From Symbiodinium natans (taxonomy: Eukaryota > Sar > Dinophyceae > Suessiales > Symbiodiniaceae): a stretch of 22,359 nt of DNA. The position numbers and the translations under genes are program-made. The DNA is taken from NCBI GenBank assembly GCA_905221605.1, contig CAJNDS010002638.1, positions 312,001 through 334,359 of the forward strand, in the 5' to 3' direction. The notes beneath the pieces are model-generated. The model saw only the letters and a list, made by a program, of their open reading frames with translations, had not been told where the DNA came from and ran no database searches. Below are positions 8,813 to 16,368 of this stretch, in pieces; positions within the stretch are counted from its first letter, which is position 1, and each line of letters begins with the position of its first letter.

Positions 8813-9403
8813 CTGCCATCCGTGGCAGAGCGACTTTGAGCGTGCTCTCAGCTTCCGGCAACTTCTTGGCTTGACCATCCCTGCGCAAAGGCAGCTGTCA
8901 CCGTGTGCCTGCACATGCATGAGACCTGCTTCGGCATGCTGCTGCCGCAGGCCGTCGTGTCTGCACGCTCAGGCTGCCAAGCTGTTGATGGTTGTAACCG
9001 GGGATCGAGCGTTGGCGCGTGCTTGCGTGCCGAAGGAGGAGGATCACCTTGATTGTCAGCCTTGGCCATGTGCCTTGGAAGCTTTATCTTTGCCTTCGAA
9101 AGCTGCAAGTGTAGGTGAGATTGGGAAGTGAAGTTCCGGGCCAGTGCACACATCATGTTGAGAGGCTTGCAGATCTGTGCATGACGCAGCCCAGCGCCCG
9201 TCAGTACCCTTTCCTACTCGTGTGCAACTGGAACAGACCACACGCCTGGGGTCGTTAGTGATGCATTGGAGCGTTCGTCGGTCCGAGTTGGCTTCAAGCG
9301 GTGAGGGGGTCTCCCAAGGCTCCAAGGCACAGTCACCCTTGACTGTCGATCTTCCAGTCGTTGCTGCGTCATGGGTGGTGCATCAGCCCACCACGGCAGA
9401 GAG
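8756..9403 (+). repeat. Family B, copy B2 (recent duplication)
   Basis: Near-identical copy of B1 (constant offset of 2969 bp over 8791-9402). Past 9403 the two loci lose close similarity, although GCTTTCTTGGCCAGGAG at about 9425 still resembles GCTTCTTGGGCAGGAG at about 6460. The B2 locus may therefore also have carried a downstream B3-like unit that has since decayed. Confidence 0.9.
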
Positions 9404-9985
9404 CTTCGGTGCTTGTGCCATGCAGCTTTCTTGGCCAGGAGAGCCTGCCGCATACCCAGCCTCGCGGCGCCTAGCACGACATGTCTTTGCGCACTTCCAC
9501 CTGGTCGGCCCTTCCGGCAAGTAGCGAGCATCATGGCCTGGGAACACGTTTGAAAGGTGGCATGAACCAGGATGGGCGATTGTGCTCTAAGATCCCTTCC
9601 AAAAGGCCCTTGAAATCAGGTCTAACTACGAAGATGACAAAGCCTGGCAAGAGTGCAAGTGCGAAAAAACCCAATGAGGCTCAAATCAAAAATTAGAAAA
9701 TGGACGAAGATAAGCCATCCGGGAGGAAAGGCGTCTCGTGCACTGGAACCTTCGTCCACCCAGGAGGCTTCAGCGGCCTGATCCTGTGGTAGAGGCCGGC
9801 GACTGGGTAAAATGCGCCGACCTCCACATCGCCTGGGCAAGTTTGAAATCCTGTAGAAGCGGTCCTAAGCAGAGCCTGAGGCCAAAAGGCCGGGGGCACC
9901 CAGCCCGAAGGAGAGCTCCCAAATCGGAGACTGGCTTCTTCCGTGGGGTTTAAATCGGAGGGTTTGCTCTGAGCCCCTTCAAGTC
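9404..9985. other. Unannotated stretch after B2
   Basis: Contains short ORFs only. One plus-strand ORF (9481-9696) ends in a Lys-rich tail (around TKPGKSASAKKP) that reads like protein, but nothing else supports it. Confidence 0.35.
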
Positions 9986-10584
9986 GTGAATGGTCCTCAC
10001 AACCGAGATATTCTTCTCCATGGCTGCTTCTCAAGACGGCACCCAAGCTTCCCTTTGGGCGTTGGGCTTCTGGCAAGGATTCCTCCAGGTGCGGACCCTG
10101 ACTTTCCAGTGTTCCTGGCAGAAAGCATAAGCAGCCTTCGTGTTCCCACTCTTTCAGAGGTGAGCCTGGGCGTGCATAGGCATCAAGCAGTATGTGTTAG
10201 TTGCAGCTTGTGACGTTGCCATCGGAGCAGGGTGCTCAGCTCAAAGCCTTAAGCTTGCGCCTCCGCTGGCGTTCTTTCGTGAACGGTTGGCCCTGTAAGT
10301 TGTTGAAGCTGCAGAAATATTCCGATTCTGGTGCGAACTGATACAGCCTGGGGCTTTAGAAAGAGCGGCGCGCTGCGCAGAAGGAGGATGCCATCAAAGG
10401 CAAGGCCGAGGTGCTTCGAAAGCCCCGGCGCTCGTATAGACATGGAGATTGCCACGCATGCCCTGCCCTCTCTGATGCCAGGCAAGACTGCAGCACCTTG
10501 ACAGGTCTACAGATTAGCACGTCAGGAAGCCAACTTCGGAATGCCGCAGATGCTGTGCGGCGCAGGTTGCTGGTGGAGCTGTAG
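9986..10584 (+). CDS. Tentative two-exon gene model, unrecognised product
   Basis: Exon 1 would run to 10159 (frame of ATG 9986), ending ...PTLSE at CAGAG. The following GTGAGC is a good 5' splice site. The candidate intron 10160-10359 is 200 bp and ends CTTTAG. Exon 2 would start at 10360 in the same phase (phase 0 on both sides) with a charged helix-like segment beginning KERRAAQKEDAIKGK, and would end at the stop 10582-10584 after RRRLLVEL. Exon 2 has no ATG of its own. Codon third positions at its start are GC-rich. The alternative start ATG at 10020 lies in a good initiation context (CCATGG) but in a different frame. No homologue or domain is recognised. A minus-strand ORF (10356-10712) covers exon 2. 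Confidence 0.2.
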
Positions 10585-11357
10585 ATCTGTGACTCCGGTC
10601 CGCGAATATCTGTCGCACTCGGTTTGCATGGCATCGATCCCACCCCTTCCGAATTGAGGCAGCGCTGGCTCTCAATTCCCACAGGCCACGGCCGCACATG
10701 TCCCCAAGACACATAAGCCCTAAACCCGTTAAGCCCTAGACCGCAAACCTCAAATCCCAGTGGTCGTGCACCCAGGTGCGCGAAGGCTCCCTGCCACGCA
10801 GAAGCGAAAGCACAAGGTTTCCCTGTTCAAAGCCGAGGAGGTCGCTCCTCAGGAGGATGGGCCGGCATGTTCGTAGTGTCTTAGAGCCTATCTGGGGTTC
10901 AGTTTGGGCTCAGCCTTGCCAAGCCTCCGCTTGGAGAAGAGAGCCTGAGCTTCTGGTGCAACGTGCGCGGGTATGCGTGCACAGTGCCTTCGAGGTCTGT
11001 ATCAAGCCTATTCTGACACCGTCAAAAAACCTCCAGACTGCAAGGCATGGGCCCCTAGACAGGTCTCGGCCATCCAACCAGCTCGGAGCATCCACCAGAC
11101 TCTGTTTGCCGGTTCCCTCACCCTGGCAAGCGCGGCTGCCTTGACGTGCCACTTGCTTGCCAAGGTGCACATGGGGCTGTGTCGGAAAACGAGCCCGACT
11201 CAACCATGATGATGAGCACTTCGAAGGTCAGGAACTTCACCCATATCAAGAGCCTGCCTTCAGGCTGCTTCAACGCGTGGCAGCCATTCCCTGTGCTGCC
11301 CGTACGACACACGGTGCACGATTGGATGACAGGCCTCGTAGCCCCTGGTAGGCTGGG
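10585..11357. other. Unannotated stretch with a degenerate telomere-like tract
   Basis: A short decayed CCCTAAA tract lies at 10717-10740 (CCCTAAACCCGTTAAGCCCTAGA). The rest holds only overlapping ORFs; the longest is 122 codons on the plus strand (10776-11144), Arg/Pro-rich and without motif. Confidence 0.4.
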
Positions 11358-11405
11358 CTTGAACTTCAAGTCTGACGCCTCCCTTCAACTTCAAGTCTGA
11401 CACCT
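11358..11405. repeat. Tandem duplication of a 23-bp unit
   Basis: Two 23-bp units at 11358-11380 and 11383-11405 (core ACTTCAAGTCTGAC) differ at two positions and are separated by 2 bp, giving a 25-bp period. Confidence 0.8.
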
Positions 11406-11589
11406 GGATCGGCCCCGCTTCAGGCTTTGCAGGTCGAGGCAGCGTGACCGACCTGCCCAGATGACTCAAGGGGCTCAGGCGCTGTGTAGGTGAAGGCGTG
11501 GAGAGACCCGCCGACCCGACACAGCTGAGACTCCTGCAAGCATATCGTCACAGCCGGTTTGGATTAAAGTCGTTGTCGTGCGACGGGAA

Positions 11590-12213
11590 ATGCATGCAAG
11601 CTTCCGATGGGGGTTTACGCTCTCGGGCTTAGCCTGGATTCAGGTGAGTTGGTTTGGCTTCGGGCTGCCGCGTACCCGGTTCAAGCTAGCAACCGGCGAC
11701 TTGGAGGGGGACGCGCGGCTGCTCAAGAGCCGCAGATCCAGCAAACATGGACTTCTTCAATAGCTGCAGCTGTTGGCTGCTTGGGTTCATGAGCAACCTC
11801 TGTGCCTGCACATGTAAGCAGGGGGTAAATGCACCTCTCTTAAACCGAACATCGGACATTCGACTGCCGTGGGTTGGGCTGAGGGCTTGAGGTTGTCTTG
11901 ATCTAGGGGGAACGATCTGACCCCTCATAAGATGTACATCATCAGGACTCCCAAACTAAGGGCCCATACTAAGGGCTCTGTTCCGAGTCTTCAGCTCCAG
12001 AAGCATCCAAGTTTCAGTGCGGATTTCCTGTGCGACGACGAATGCTTCGTTGCACGCGTTTCGCCATCTCTTGCCGCGGTCTCGAAGCCGGCAGACTGCG
12101 AGACGCCCTCACCGAGTGAGGTGTCGTTCATTGTGCTCTCACTCCTCCGGGAGCTGACTTTGGAAAGCCACCCTTCGAGTTCCCCAAGAGGCCGTAAAGC
12201 CCTAAAGCCCTAA
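11590..12213 (+). pseudogene. Family C, distant paralogue C3 with internal stops
   Basis: Two blocks in one reading frame match the C1 ORF. Near the start, both have an ATG followed after about ten residues by LSG. Next, C3 KLATGDLEGDARLLK corresponds to C1 KQATSDSAEDAQLLQ. The C-terminal block has SADFLCDDEC in C3 and SAQFPCDDGEC in C1, followed by LSLLREL against MSVLMELV. Spacing between blocks is similar (about 335 against 320 bp). C3 has an in-frame insertion after LSG that begins CAGGTGAGT, a perfect splice-donor word, and stops at about 11761, 11815 and 11899. It is therefore a decayed gene or contains an intron that I cannot delimit. Confidence 0.4.
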
Positions 12214-12242
12214 AGCCCTAAAGCCCTAAGCCCCAAAGCCCC
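12193..12242 (-). repeat. Tandem array of an 8-bp telomere variant, CCTAAAGC
   Basis: One imperfect and three perfect 8-bp units (CGTAAAGC, then CCTAAAGC three times), followed by decayed units to 12242. The octamer is CCCTAAA plus one G. The homogeneous array suggests expansion after the variant arose, by slippage or by templated addition. Confidence 0.8.
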
Positions 12243-12303
12243 GGATCTCAGAGCTTCGAAGCTCACTCTGGGCAGGGGGTCTACACAGTCCCATTGGAAC
12301 GCA

Positions 12304-12345
12304 CCCTAAACCCTAAACCTGAAACCCTAAACCCTAAACCCTAAA
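12304..12345 (-). repeat. Interstitial telomere-like tract, CCCTAAA orientation
   Basis: Six CCCTAAA-type units with one CCTGAAA variant. Left partner of 12447-12474, spacer about 101 bp. Confidence 0.9.
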
Positions 12346-12430
12346 TGGTTCTAGCGTTTGGTTCCATTCCAAAACGAGGGCCCGTTTGTCATGCAAGGGC
12401 GTCGTCCAGCCATGGCCTCCTTACTGTCCA

Positions 12431-12493
12431 TCCATCCCTGCTTACGTTTAGGGTTTGGGGTTTAGGGTTCAGGGCCTTCTTCCATCCCTGCTT
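12431..12493 (+). repeat. TTTAGGG tract flanked by a 13-bp direct duplication
   Basis: The tract at 12447-12474 (TTTAGGG, TTTGGGG, TTTAGGG, TTCAGGG) is bracketed by TCCATCCCTGCTT at 12431-12443 and 12481-12493, a perfect 13-bp direct repeat 50 bp apart. This looks like a target-site duplication around a 37-bp insertion. It fits capture of telomeric DNA during repair of a staggered double-strand break, or endonuclease-primed insertion. Confidence 0.75.
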
Positions 12494-13028
12494 GGTATGG
12501 CACTTGGGGGGACCTTGCATGCAGAGTCATGTCGCCACTGCTTGGTCTTCCGGCTGAGTAGAGACCCTGGATCCCAAAACCCTATAGATCCTTAAACCTG
12601 CCTGCCGCCTGCAAACCTTAGTCACCAGAGGGCTAGCAGCTCCTGGCAAGCAGGCATGAAGAGTCCTTGCAGGCTCTCTCTTCGTTGTCCTTCAACCTGC
12701 CACCCGGTCGCTCGGAACGGCCCACTCCCCAGAAACCTACAAGGCCAGCGGGTAAGGTTTAGGGGTCTAGGGCGCTTAACCTCGGAAGACTGGACCCTAG
12801 CGGAAGAAGGGTGAGGAGGCATCACCAGGAGCATGCCAGCCAATGCTGTGCATGCTGATCTTGAGTAAGGGAGCTTCTGCGAGCGGTTGGAAAAAGTTCT
12901 TCTAGCCAGGCATCACCAGAGCACGGCTTTGCAACATCTCCCGTGTGAGAAATGGCATCTTGAGAGGTGCTGGGGAGTTAAGATGACCTGAAAGGCAGCA
13001 ACAAAAATGTCCATGTACAAGTTACCTA
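12494..13028. other. Unannotated stretch
   Basis: Only decayed telomere-like words are visible (CCCTATAGATCCTTAAACC at about 12581, GGTTTAGGGGTCTAGGG at about 12757). No gene or other repeat is supported. Confidence 0.4.
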
Positions 13029-13349
13029 ATGCCCTGGCGGCCACACTCGTTTCTTGGTGTCATGAGTGCAGAGGCCGGCCACTCAGTTGCACCTGGTTCA
13101 CATGAAGCCACTCGTGCAGCCAGCGTAGCAGTCGACGATGTGCAGCTCGTAGACATGAAATCGCCCTTGGTGCCGACCGGAGGTAGGCACAGACAATCGG
13201 TTTGGTTGGCGTGCTGTGCCCGCATGAAGCCAGAAGCTACAAGGGAACTCGAATCCGAAGCCCCAGCTGAGAAGGCGCCGGCCACAAGGATTGAGAGTGA
13301 TGGGGCTGTAGGAGTTGCACCGTGCTGCAGACGTCCTCGCCGTTCCTGA
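13029..13349 (+). CDS. Hypothetical ORF of 106 codons, unrecognised
   Basis: Single-copy plus-strand ORF with alternating charged and small residues (for example VDDVQLVDMKSP mid-way and an E/A/K-rich stretch ELESEAPAEKAPA near residue 75). It ends in a Cys/Arg-rich tail. The codon third positions I checked in the middle are mostly G or C. No domain, signal peptide or membrane segment. A 120-codon minus-strand ORF (13022-13384) covers it completely, so the strand is ambiguous. Confidence 0.15.
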   Translation: MPWRPHSFLGVMSAEAGHSVAPGSHEATRAASVAVDDVQLVDMKSPLVPTGGRHRQSVWLACCARMKPEATRELESEAPAEKAPATRIESDGAVGVAPCCRRPRRS

Positions 13350-13835
13350 CACACGCCACCTTTGTTCAACTTGGCCTCATCCAAGGAGCCCTACATCCAT
13401 GTAGGCGGCAGTCTTAGGCTTGGTTGGCGGGCTCAGGGTGCCCCAAGGAACCCTGGCTATGACATGCCTCACACGGTATCGCAGTCCCTCCTTCCACCAG
13501 TGCTGAGGGAAGACCAGACATGCCCAGCGTGCATATGTTTCTAAGTCAGATCGGCATCACCACCAGCCTCAGCACACTCAGCTTAGAGTGACGTTTCTGA
13601 CGAGAGCCCCGCATTGGCCCAAGCTCCCTGGCACCTTTGCGCGCGTGCCTCCGTCTCCGGCGGGTGCTGCGCGAGCGGCTGGCCGGTGTCGCCCCACTGA
13701 GGACTCCGAAGTGCCCACTTTGGAGCTCAAGTCTTCCCTGTAAAAGTACTTGGACCCTTGATGGATTTAACTCGCGACCGCGAACACAGGGGGACATGGA
13801 AGAGTTTGGGTGCAATGTCGCGCCGACGCCCTGGC
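13350..13835. other. Unannotated stretch
   Basis: No repeat or recognisable gene. An 89-codon minus-strand ORF (13546-13815) is Arg/Ser-rich and without motif. Confidence 0.35.
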
Positions 13836-14095
13836 TTCCTTGAGCACGTTCACTTGCATTAGACCTGTGTTTTTTGTCACGGCTGCCTCACGGACGTTCC
13901 AAATATCTGCTTCCGGCCACGTCAGTTGCATCTTGGAATTGTGTCCGGCTCGGCTGCAATTTCCAGGTGTTACGGGCTCCGGACGCCCCACGCTTACATG
14001 CTTGTGACAACAATTGGACTCTTGTCCCGCTCTTGCCGTTGCCCTTCAACCTCCATCGCCCGCCGATGCAGACGTGGAATATGGAGGACAGATGT
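13836..14095 (+). repeat. Family D, copy D1
   Basis: Aligns with D2 (18940-19152) at about 60% by eye. Landmarks are AGCACGTTCAC, then GTGACAACAATTGGACTCTTG against GTGGCAACAATGGAGTTCTTG, then CGCCCGCCGATGCAG against CGCCTGCCGATGCAG, then ATGGAGGAC against GCGGAGGAC. In one plus frame (D1 ORF 13874-14197, 107 codons; D2 ORF 18963-19217) both copies read NN..L.PL..LPL......PMQ....EDR, so the frame seems conserved through the homology. The 5' half of family A (A2 7480-7560) has faint similarity to the same block. Confidence 0.5.
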
Positions 14096-14260
14096 TGCCT
14101 TGAGTTCAACCTCAGTTGTTTAGAGGTTGCTTCAAAGGGTCTCCTTTCAGAATTTGAAGTGTCCAGGTACTTTTGCTTTTGGACATTACCTTCTTGAGTT
14201 TTCGGTGGTAACATTAGGGGGCTCGTGTGGAAACTGGGCTAAGCTCTCCATATCATCCTC

Positions 14261-14277
14261 TTTTTTTCTTTTTTTTT
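14261..14277. repeat. T-rich homopolymer run
   Basis: Seventeen bases, all T except one C. Confidence 0.8.
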
Positions 14278-14325
14278 GGTATTTTGTGACGGGGGGAGAG
14301 TAAGTATCTACTACACATGCACATG

Positions 14326-14342
14326 CCTAAGCCCTAAACCCT
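14326..14342 (-). repeat. Short telomere-like tract, CCCTAAA orientation
   Basis: About two units (CCTAAGCCCTAAACCC). Left partner of 14433-14455, spacer about 90 bp. Confidence 0.65.
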
Positions 14343-14432
14343 GGGATGTGGGCGCTTTCATCCTTAGTCTCCAGGGCTGTTCAGCCTGCCGGCCTGAAGT
14401 CGGTCGCTACTTGCTCCAGTCAACAGAATCCT

Positions 14433-14455
14433 GGTTTAGGGTTTAGGGTTTAGGG
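14433..14455 (+). repeat. Interstitial telomere-like tract, three perfect TTTAGGG units
   Basis: Three perfect heptamers. The flanking word CCTGGTTTAG (14430-14439) is repeated inverted and perfectly at 14479-14488 (CTAAACCAGG), giving a potential hairpin across the tract. Confidence 0.88.
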
Positions 14456-14538
14456 TGGAAGTTGCTCTGACAGGGATTCTAAACCAGGAGTAGGGGTGCA
14501 GGATGGTGCAGGGTTGAAGCTGCTATGAAAGGGATTCT
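14453..14538. repeat. Direct repeat of a 28-bp unit, 58 bp apart
   Basis: GGGT(G/T)GAAG(T/C)TGCT(C/A)TGA followed by (C/A)AGGGATTCT occurs at 14453-14480 and 14511-14538 with four mismatches. The first copy begins inside the last TTTAGGG unit. Confidence 0.75.
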
Positions 14539-14644
14539 GGTAACCTCTTTTTGTAGAAGTTCAAGCGCATGCCCTGCACTTGCTGTGTTTCAGGCTCCCG
14601 AAATCCATGGCCCTGAAGCTGAGTCCGTCAGTACGGCGCGTTTT

Positions 14645-14699
14645 GGGTTTAGGGTTTACGGTTTAGGGTTTAGGGTTTAGGGTTTAGGGTCTAGGGTTT
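14645..14699 (+). repeat. Interstitial telomere-like tract, TTTAGGG orientation
   Basis: About eight heptamers, including the variants TTTACGG and TCTAGGG. Confidence 0.92.
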
Positions 14700-14752
14700 C
14701 TCAACTTGGGTTTGCCCTCAAGCCGACCACTGCCATGAACTGGTTTATTCTC

Positions 14753-14820
14753 CCAAGCCTTAAACCCTAAGCCCTGCTCAGCCCTAAGGCCTAAACCCTA
14801 CCCCCAAATATACCCCCAAA
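14753..14820 (-). repeat. Degenerate telomere-like tract, CCCTAAA orientation
   Basis: Mixed units CCTTAAA, CCCTAAG, CCCTAAGG, CCTAAAC, then two CCCCCAAAYA-like units. Left partner of 14961-15020. Confidence 0.75.
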
Positions 14821-14960
14821 CAGAAACCCAAGACCTACACTCGACCCTTAGGGTCACCGGCCTAGCTGAAAGTTTTAAGAATAAACCTGAAAGCCGAACT
14901 TTTGAAGGACGCACCCTACGCCGACACGGCCGACACCCTACGAGGACATCATCTTTGGGA

Positions 14961-15055
14961 GGGGGGGGGGGTTAGGGTTTAGGGTTTTTGGTTTAGGGTT
15001 TAGGATTTAGGGTTTAGGGGCGGGTCACTTTAGGGTGTATGGTTTAGGGTGCGGG
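14961..15055 (+). repeat. G11 run followed by TTTAGGG tract
   Basis: Eleven consecutive G residues (14961-14971) run straight into TTAGGG/TTTAGGG units with the variants TTTTTGG and TTTAGGA, continuing weakly to 15055. This is a strong candidate for G-quadruplex formation. Confidence 0.88.
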
Positions 15056-15189
15056 GCTTTGAAGTTTGCAGGTTCTCTTTTGGCTTTACGGATTGTGTAG
15101 GGCGTGTTTCATGTTCTGTTCGGGGTTGTACTGGCGACGCCCGCGCTGGCTTTAGGGGCTTTTGCGAGGCTGAGGCTTCAGGGTTTGGC

Positions 15190-15246
15190 GGGGGGGTTTA
15201 GGGTTTAGGGTTCAGGGTTGAGGGTTTAGGGTTTAGGGTTTAGGGT
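15190..15246 (+). repeat. Interstitial telomere-like tract, TTTAGGG orientation
   Basis: A G-run (GGGGGGG) precedes about seven units, with the variants TTCAGGG and TTGAGGG. Confidence 0.9.
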
Positions 15247-15730
15247 GGGGTTCGGCGCTTCCTGCACTGTATATGAACTCCTACACCCTGTTCACTAAGC
15301 CCTAAACTGCTTGGGATGGATCTCTCCGTGCCCTGGCCCTTGGTGTTATAGAAGGCTTGCATCCCAAACCCCTAAGTCGAAATCACGAAAGCTTAAGGAG
15401 CTACTGGGTAGGCTTGAGCCTTGCTTTAGTAGGTAGGGGGAGGGTGGGGGCGGGTCAACATTGATTCCTTCACAGGAAGGTGCTGCTTTGCTGCCGGGGG
15501 GAGGTGGTTCGCTAGTGTTTGTAATTCAGTCGCATCCTTTCTGCATCCGCATATGTGGTGCCAGCAGGTTTGTCAGTATCAACGTCATCTACATCCTATC
15601 TACATTCTACATCTGCCGGCATGCGGAATGATCCTCACAAACGTCACGAACGCCGCGAGTCACTTCTTTCGCCCTTCTCTTGCTTGCGCTCCACAACCCT
15701 CCTCCCATGGGCCTCCATCTCTGTCTCGGC
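15247..15730. other. Unannotated stretch
   Basis: Contains scattered single telomere-like words (CCCTAAA at about 15300, CCCAAACCCCTAAG at about 15363) and a run of CATC/TACAT words at 15587-15612. No gene is supported; overlapping ORFs of about 110 codons at 15553-15890 are dominated by a CT-rich low-complexity segment. Confidence 0.4.
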
Positions 15731-15748
15731 CTCTCTCTCTCTCTCTCT
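15731..15748. repeat. (CT)9 microsatellite
   Basis: Nine perfect CT dinucleotides within a wider pyrimidine-rich stretch (15680-15780). Confidence 0.95.
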
Positions 15749-15954
15749 TCCTTCTGTCCACCCACACCTCCCCACGCTTGCTTGCTGGCTTTCGTTGGGC
15801 TCGGCTTGCCCCTCAAGTCTGTGTCCATCGAGTGCATTCGGTGGTGTTGGCGGTGTTCTGGCATGGAGGGGTTTAGAGTTTAGAGGCTAGGCGTTAAGCT
15901 GGGTCCTACTAGGGTTTGGGGTTTTGGGGAGAGAGTAGGGAAGGATCCCACAGT

Positions 15955-16085
15955 TCTGAACTTCTTAAACTAGAGTATCACGCTATGTGTAGATTTATTA
16001 GGGCTATGTTGCTCTGTTATCAGAATGTCGTACGATCACTACGACATTGTTTTATACATGAACATATGATTAAAATATTGTACCT
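15955..16085. other. AT-rich island with a perfect hairpin
   Basis: This roughly 130-bp segment is clearly richer in A+T than its surroundings. It contains AATGTCGTA (16024-16032), a 7-nt loop, and TACGACATT (16040-16048), a perfect 9-bp stem. The composition suggests foreign origin, possibly an organelle-derived insertion, but I cannot match it to a specific organellar gene. Confidence 0.5.
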
Positions 16086-16171
16086 CCACAAGTCCGTGGC
16101 TCGGATGGAGCCCAAGCCCCGCCCGCACGCCCCAGGCCGCCCTCATCGAGCTCACTCTCCTCGGCTGCCGT

Positions 16172-16203
16172 CCTAAACCCTAAACCCTAAACCCTAGACC
16201 CTA
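16172..16203 (-). repeat. Interstitial telomere-like tract, CCCTAAA orientation
   Basis: Four units, the last being CCCTAGA. Weak TTTAGGG-like words (CAGGGTTTC at about 16218, GGGGTTTAGA at about 16278) follow. Confidence 0.88.
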
Positions 16204-16368
16204 CAAGCTCTCAAGGGCTCAGGGTTTCTGAGCCTCAGTGTGGCTGCCAAGTGCTCTTGCACTGGGCTTTGGGGGTTGGGGTTTAGAAAAAGCAAGTACC
16301 TCCCTTGGTGAGTGGTTGGTTTTAGGCTTGAGGATTTGTCATGCAAGCCCTTCTCGATGCCCACATGC

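Noticed and set aside
12304-12474. Telomeric pairs as one MITE family with telomeric TIRs.
   Set aside because: Spacers between the eight pairs show no similarity to each other, and the one clear target duplication brackets a single tract, not a pair. Kept as an open finding without calling an element.
14430-14488. Inverted repeat CCTGGTTTAG/CTAAACCAGG as TIRs of a small element.
   Set aside because: No target duplication, and part of the match is telomere-unit sequence itself, so it may be fortuitous.
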